Source: Enoplolaimus lenunculus | Lineage: Eukaryota > Nematoda > Enoplea > Enoplida > Thoracostomopsidae | Direction: 5' to 3' | Length of the DNA stretch: 64,000 nucleotides | Assembly (NCBI GenBank): GCA_030248215.1 | Contig: JASANG010000767.1 | Coordinates: forward strand, 1-64,000 | Shown: piece after piece, positions 59,651-64,000 of the stretch | Numbering within the stretch: the stretch's first letter is position 1 | Layout of the letters: the number at the start of each line of letters is the position of its first letter | The notes under the pieces: model-generated | What the model was told of the DNA's origin: nothing | Database searches by the model: none | What the model saw: the letters and a program-made list of their open reading frames with translations, nothing else | Translations under genes and position numbers: made by a program

Positions 59651-60850
59651 TCACAACTATAAGGTAGGTTACCCTGGATCGAAAGTCCTTGCCACCCATC
59701 CTTGGCGGGTACTCCTTATGGTTTGATCGAGGTTGGCTACTGTGTCTAGTTATGCTACTCCGCCCGATCACGTCCGGGATGGGTTTCCCATCTCGGGCTC
59801 GTAATGTATACACCTTCTCAACGCAAATTTTCATCGCTACCGGATCGTTGAGAAAAATGTCGCATATAATTCTGTTTGGTAAAAGTTCCTCGCCGGCTGC
59901 AAGCCGGCGAACGCTTCCGAAACACCGATTATCCCGAAAAAGATTTGGGGCTAGGAGACTCTTATCCTCGCGCATTCCTGCCCCCAGGTAAAATTTCTGA
60001 CCACCGTGGCAAAATCACATTGACCATCCAGTGGGCAGGAAAAGTTCGGAGTGCGGGGAAAAATAAATTCTTGGTAAAAAGGAGTTGGTCAAAAAGGAAA
60101 AAGGAAAATGGGAACCCGCACCGCCTATTTCTAAGGCTGTAGAAATTTTTACTATACGCAATAATCATTCAATACTCAGCACTCAAAAATCACCCGGGAA
60201 AAAGAAAAAGGAAAAAGGAAAAAGAAAAATATTCACCTCCGGTCCGGACACGATAACAAATTCCGACCCGGACTTGCTCGTTAGCTACTCGCGCAAGCCT
60301 GAGTCCGAAATAACAAAAAATATTCCCGTCCTGCGGAAATCCAACAAAAACAGTGACGCGCCAATTCGGTAAAACAGCAGTCTCAAAATCAATACTGAAA
60401 CAAAATTTTCGAACCAATCCAAGAATCATAAGGGCTAGCATCCCTTATCAAATCGGACACCTATAGTTTATTGCAAAGTCAGAACTCACTAACACTTTAT
60501 ACGTTATCCGTTACATATTCATATCAAGCATACATGAAGAACTTAGCAGGACTTAGCACCTCGTTTTCGCCTACAAATTTAACCCCAAACATGGCTCATT
60601 ACCTTTTCCGCTTCCTGCCGTAGCGTGGTTTCCCAGGCTGCTACTTCGTCCCGAGCCGGGGGACTTGCCGCCCACCGGCCCCCTTCCGGTGTTGCCGGAC
60701 GAAACTCTTCCGCGAGCGGATTCAACCGAGCTAACGTTCTAGGTGATACGGGAATTGTTTCCGACGTTGAAGACGCCGACTTCGTCGGTGGAGGAGTTCG
60801 CGGCGGACTACCCCGGGTACTTTGGTCCATGTTTGAGCAGGATTCGTAGA
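59651..60850. other. GC-richer block, possible worn retroelement or gene remnant
   Basis: Base composition and open frames on both strands stand out from the AT-rich surroundings. The minus-strand frame at 60,579-60,830 is Pro/Ser/Thr-rich, then charged, in the style of a structural-protein N-terminus of retroelements. Another minus-strand frame at 59,631-59,975 is also protein-like. I recognise no enzyme domain and no terminal repeats. It appears broken and the family is undetermined. Confidence 0.3.
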
Positions 60851-61868
60851 TCTTTGCTTTCGTTATAAAAATTTGAATAGTATCAAGGTTTTGTTGTCGC
60901 TAGCGAATAAATTGCATCAGCCAAATGAGCACCGCTTTTAGATATGCATTAGACTAGTTTTGTGGATCTCAAACTTTTCACAAAATTACCGAAAATGAGA
61001 GCTGAAAAATTTGCTCGAAAGTACGAAAATTTTTACCAACTGGTAACGCGCGCAATACTCATTTAAAAATAACGGCCCAGATTTGAGATGAAATATGTAG
61101 CAAATATTCATGTGAGAAAGGGTTAAAATAAACATCTACGCAGTTGTGACGGTGTCTATGTTTCATTGCTCTTATACTACCATGGTAAAAAAACTTATTT
61201 AGAAAATTGAGAAAATAAAGGTTTCCATTGTCAAACTATGTGACCAATCACGTCCCAGTTGGTTTTTATAAGCTGTCAGATGCACACCTTCGACATAAAT
61301 CTCAGCTGCGGTACAGTTGGCCGCCAGCGAAAATATACAAAACTTGGACAGCCGAATCTGCCCCGGTCCGAATAGCAATTTTCTATTGGAAGGTCGAAAT
61401 GTAAAAAATAATATTAAATAGGAAATTTACCGTTTTAGCAGCTTTTAAGTTGTCTCCCCTGCATCCAGTTACACACCACAATCCAATATTCAGGGTGGTC
61501 CGCATAGCGAAATTTGCTGTCACATACAGTTTGCGATGTAACTGCGCCTGTTCGTGTAATGGACATACAAATTTTGTTGCGGAAGCCAAATTTGAGTTGA
61601 AAATTAATTTTTTTAGTTTGCCGCAACAAAATTTGTAATTAATAATTTTACATTTTTTGAACTTTTTTCTACGTCAAAATCAGCCAAGGTTTCTAGATTC
61701 TTTAAGGTGAGTAAAAGCATAGGACGGTTCGTCCAGCCAACTAATTAATGCGAACATTTTATTTTTTGGGAGCGGATGAATTTTTTTAAATTAATTTAAA
61801 TACAATTAAATACAACCAGCGCTTACCACTGATCGTCAGTAGTGTGTCTCTTATTTTGTTATTACAAC
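60851..61868. other. Intergenic DNA
   Basis: AT-rich; only the S end fragment near 61,100. No gene recognised. Confidence 0.4.
61080..61127 (+). mobile_element. Family S right-end fragment
   Basis: ATATTCATGTGAGAAAGGG followed by TTAA matches the end of family S. Similar short remnants occur near 33,995-34,020, 34,560-34,590 and 53,690-53,715. Confidence 0.5.
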
Positions 61869-62186
61869 CAAGAGTGGATAATCGCTATTTAACAAGAGTG
61901 TGCAACTGGACACATTCTGTTCAGAAAAGAATGTACCCGGCACGCGTTGCATTTTTGCCCTACTCCTCTTTAATTAGATGGAGGTCCAACCGATGCGAAC
62001 CGTGGCACTTTAGGTGTGCGGCGTCAAACATGCGCTCGTTATAGTTTAATTTAGAGGTATTCGTGATAGCGACCCCCCGTCAAAGAAGGGGGGGGGGCGG
62101 AATCGGCCAAAACGCAACACTCGGTGGTACATTTGGTACCATACGGGACCCCAAGAATTGCACACTCTTGCCATCATCCACTCTTG
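61869..62186. mobile_element. Family D MITE, best copy
   Basis: CAAGAGTGGATAATCGC to ATCATCCACTCTTG, with inner repeats CAAGAGTGTGCAACTGG and AATTGCACACTCTTG. Flanks TTACAAC/TTGCAAC. Confidence 0.78.
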
Positions 62187-62286
62187 TTGCAACTGATTTT
62201 AAATTCAGTTCAATAGCCGTTCAAATCTCAAACCCAAACTGATTTACATAAAATATCAAATTTGTCCAGTGGAATTCTTTGAGAAT

Positions 62287-62490
62287 CAATGTTACTTTAA
62301 GGGGCGTAATAGAGGATTAAGCGTATTCCTAAGCCTAAGTCTAAGCTTAAACGTTACAAAAATGTTTTCCTAAGCCTAAGCCTAAGCCTATTAAGCCTAA
62401 GTCTAAGCCAAAAAAATGAAATCTAGAATCTTAACCTACACTTTTATAGACCCATAAGAAACCTGGACGACCCTTAAAGTAACATGGGTC
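62287..62490 (-). mobile_element. Family C TTAGGC element
   Basis: Ends AATGTTACTTTAAGGGGCG and CCCTTAAAGTAACATGGGT, with TTAGGC blocks in the core. Confidence 0.78.
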
Positions 62491-63109
62491 GAGTATACAG
62501 GGTTCTATGACGAACTCACCCTGATATACTTTACTAGAATGGACGTTTGTTGAGTTCAATTCAAACTTTTGTCCAATGTGTGCCATAGCAACTAGGGGAT
62601 ACTATTAACATTGCAAGATGATAAAATTAAAAAAAAGCGAAAAGAATTAAAAAAATTATTAATCAGAAAAATAATAAGAGATCGACGCTTTCGATGTTGG
62701 ATTTGGCCAAACAAATCAGCTGAAAAACACTACAACTTCAGCGTGCGACGTGGTAAAAGTTTTGAACTTTTCATTTGGTTATGTGATTCTGTATTAGTTT
62801 TTTTAAATATTCACTGTGAATATATGTAATAGGTTTGAAATCCATTAAAGTAATTACATCAAATAGGTTCAACTAACACGTAAACTTTTATGAATGTTTA
62901 GTTTGTATTTCAATTGAACGAAACGGCGATTTTTTATACATTTAAGTATCTTTAGACCCGAGCATTCTGCTACTGCATGCGTTGTCACCAATCAGATAGC
63001 GAAAATCGTTGGTTATACAGCTCAAACAGCTTTTGGAATGCAAACTGATTTTGATTGGTTGTTGTCAAGTTAAATAGTATTGGCCAGACGTTATTCAAAA
63101 TTCAAAAGC
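62491..63109. other. Intergenic DNA
   Basis: A Lys/Arg-rich frame at 62,611-62,829 is probably an effect of A-rich sequence. Nothing else seen. Confidence 0.4.
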
Positions 63110-63207
63110 AGGGTTTTAGGATTAGTAATACGTTTATCCTAGCGCAGAAGCTAGGTTTAGGAATATGTTTATATTACTGTTACGCCCCTTAAACTAACAT
63201 TGGCAAT
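63110..63207 (+). mobile_element. Family C right-end fragment
   Basis: Worn TTAGG repeats followed by TACTGTTACGCCCCTTAAAC and the ACATTGGC end. Confidence 0.55.
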
Positions 63208-63328
63208 TAATACAGTACTTTCATGCTATTCATGTGAAACGGTAAAGGAAACATTGATATACGCATCTAATATCTGACAATGGCTTAGAATAAGGTTTTA
63301 GCTTCGTAACAAACGTAATAAACTCGGA

Positions 63329-63466
63329 CCCGTAGCCAATGGAGGGAGAAGCCCGGAGGCACAGCCCCCCTGGAAAAATTTTGCCCCCCCCAGAAAGTTT
63401 TCAACCTCGTTGAATGCCCTGCTGAAAAATTTTTAACCCCCATTTTGCAAGGTGAACTGGTTACGG
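63329..63466. mobile_element. Family I MITE
   Basis: ACCCGTAGCCAATGGAGGG to AAGGTGAACTGGTTACGGGC. Confidence 0.62.
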
Positions 63467-63671
63467 GCTTGAATGAACTCCAAAATTTCTCTCACGTTTT
63501 AATAAGGTCATGGCATAATCTCAGAGTTATATTTTGAACTTAGGCTTATGCAAAGGCTTAAAAACGGCTTCGGCTTATTTGGGCATACATCACCCTAGTG
63601 ACAAGCCTAAGCATAAAATGTGATCGGAACTGCAAATCGAGCCCACGACCTTCCATCTCAGTCAGTAAGGT

Positions 63672-63673
<2 letters not shown>

Positions 63674-63736
<63 letters not shown>
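63674..63736. repeat. TA microsatellite
   Basis: About 31 uninterrupted TA dinucleotides. Just before it (63,610-63,672) a minus-strand GGGCTCGATTTGC resembles a worn tRNA B box. Confidence 0.95.
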
Positions 63737-63737
<1 letters not shown>

Positions 63738-64000
63738 GGAAACATTTCTGAAATATTCATTTTAATACGGTTGACAGTATTTGCAATGGTAAATTTTAAT
63801 ACCAAACCAATATTCTTAATGAGCAGATTTCGTTTCATGTCCACTCAATTATGTACTCGAGTTCAGTGGCGTAAACAAAAACAAAACTTGCATTCGAGAG
63901 TGCCTACTTCCTTCAAAAACCAGATGGAAAATATTGCTTTTCAAACAAAATTGGTAAACTGTATGCAATGATTAACATTAACAATCATCGACCCAACCGG

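Overview
The window is eukaryotic and almost certainly from a nematode. Two independent signs agree. One gene encodes nine copies of KNEFIRFG, the peptide known as AF1 in Ascaris and encoded by flp-8 in C. elegans. The hexamer TTAGGC, the nematode telomere repeat, is scattered through the window in dozens of short arrays. Genes are few and split by short to long introns, the DNA is AT-rich, and small non-autonomous DNA transposons fill most of the space. I cannot name the species.

Four multi-exon genes can be assembled with matching intron phases and GT-AG splice sites. (1) 1760-5553 (+): a forkhead (Fox) transcription factor of three exons and 549 residues, with a Gln-rich N-terminus and an unusual in-frame insertion inside the DNA-binding domain. 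(2) 7159-13816 (-): a class A biogenic-amine-type GPCR of six exons and 589 residues, with a very long third intracellular loop and altered DRY and CWxP motifs. (3) 37019-42238 (-): a three-exon, 130-residue secreted peptide precursor with dibasic sites, which I do not recognise. Its second intron carries a 2.6-kb satellite. (4) 52476-56508 (-): a three-exon, 210-residue FLP neuropeptide precursor of flp-8 type. Genes 2 to 4 suggest signalling functions but are not evidently co-regulated; this is an ordinary eukaryotic stretch, not an operon.

The rest is repeats. At least a dozen families of 150-700 bp elements with terminal inverted repeats are present, named here A to O and S. Families A, B and C share one design: GGCC-starting inverted ends, 8-bp target duplications (several perfect) and a core of TTAGGC arrays. 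Family S has TTAA ends like piggyBac elements but carries a tRNA-like Pol III promoter core. Family L has CAGGG ends and an 8-bp duplication, as hAT elements do. Families D, E, F, G, H, I, J, K, M, N and O are further inverted-repeat or fold-back families. Several copies are nested in others, which gives a relative order of insertion. Tandem arrays include the 41-bp satellite with 163-bp and 203-bp higher-order periods, a 60-bp minisatellite with a perfect 20-bp palindrome in most units, and several microsatellites. No transposase or reverse transcriptase reading frame was recognised.

The longest stretch without a recognised gene is 13.8-37.0 kb; it holds repeats and a few unassigned open frames. 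A GC-richer block at 59.65-60.85 kb may be a worn retroelement or gene remnant, but I could not identify it.
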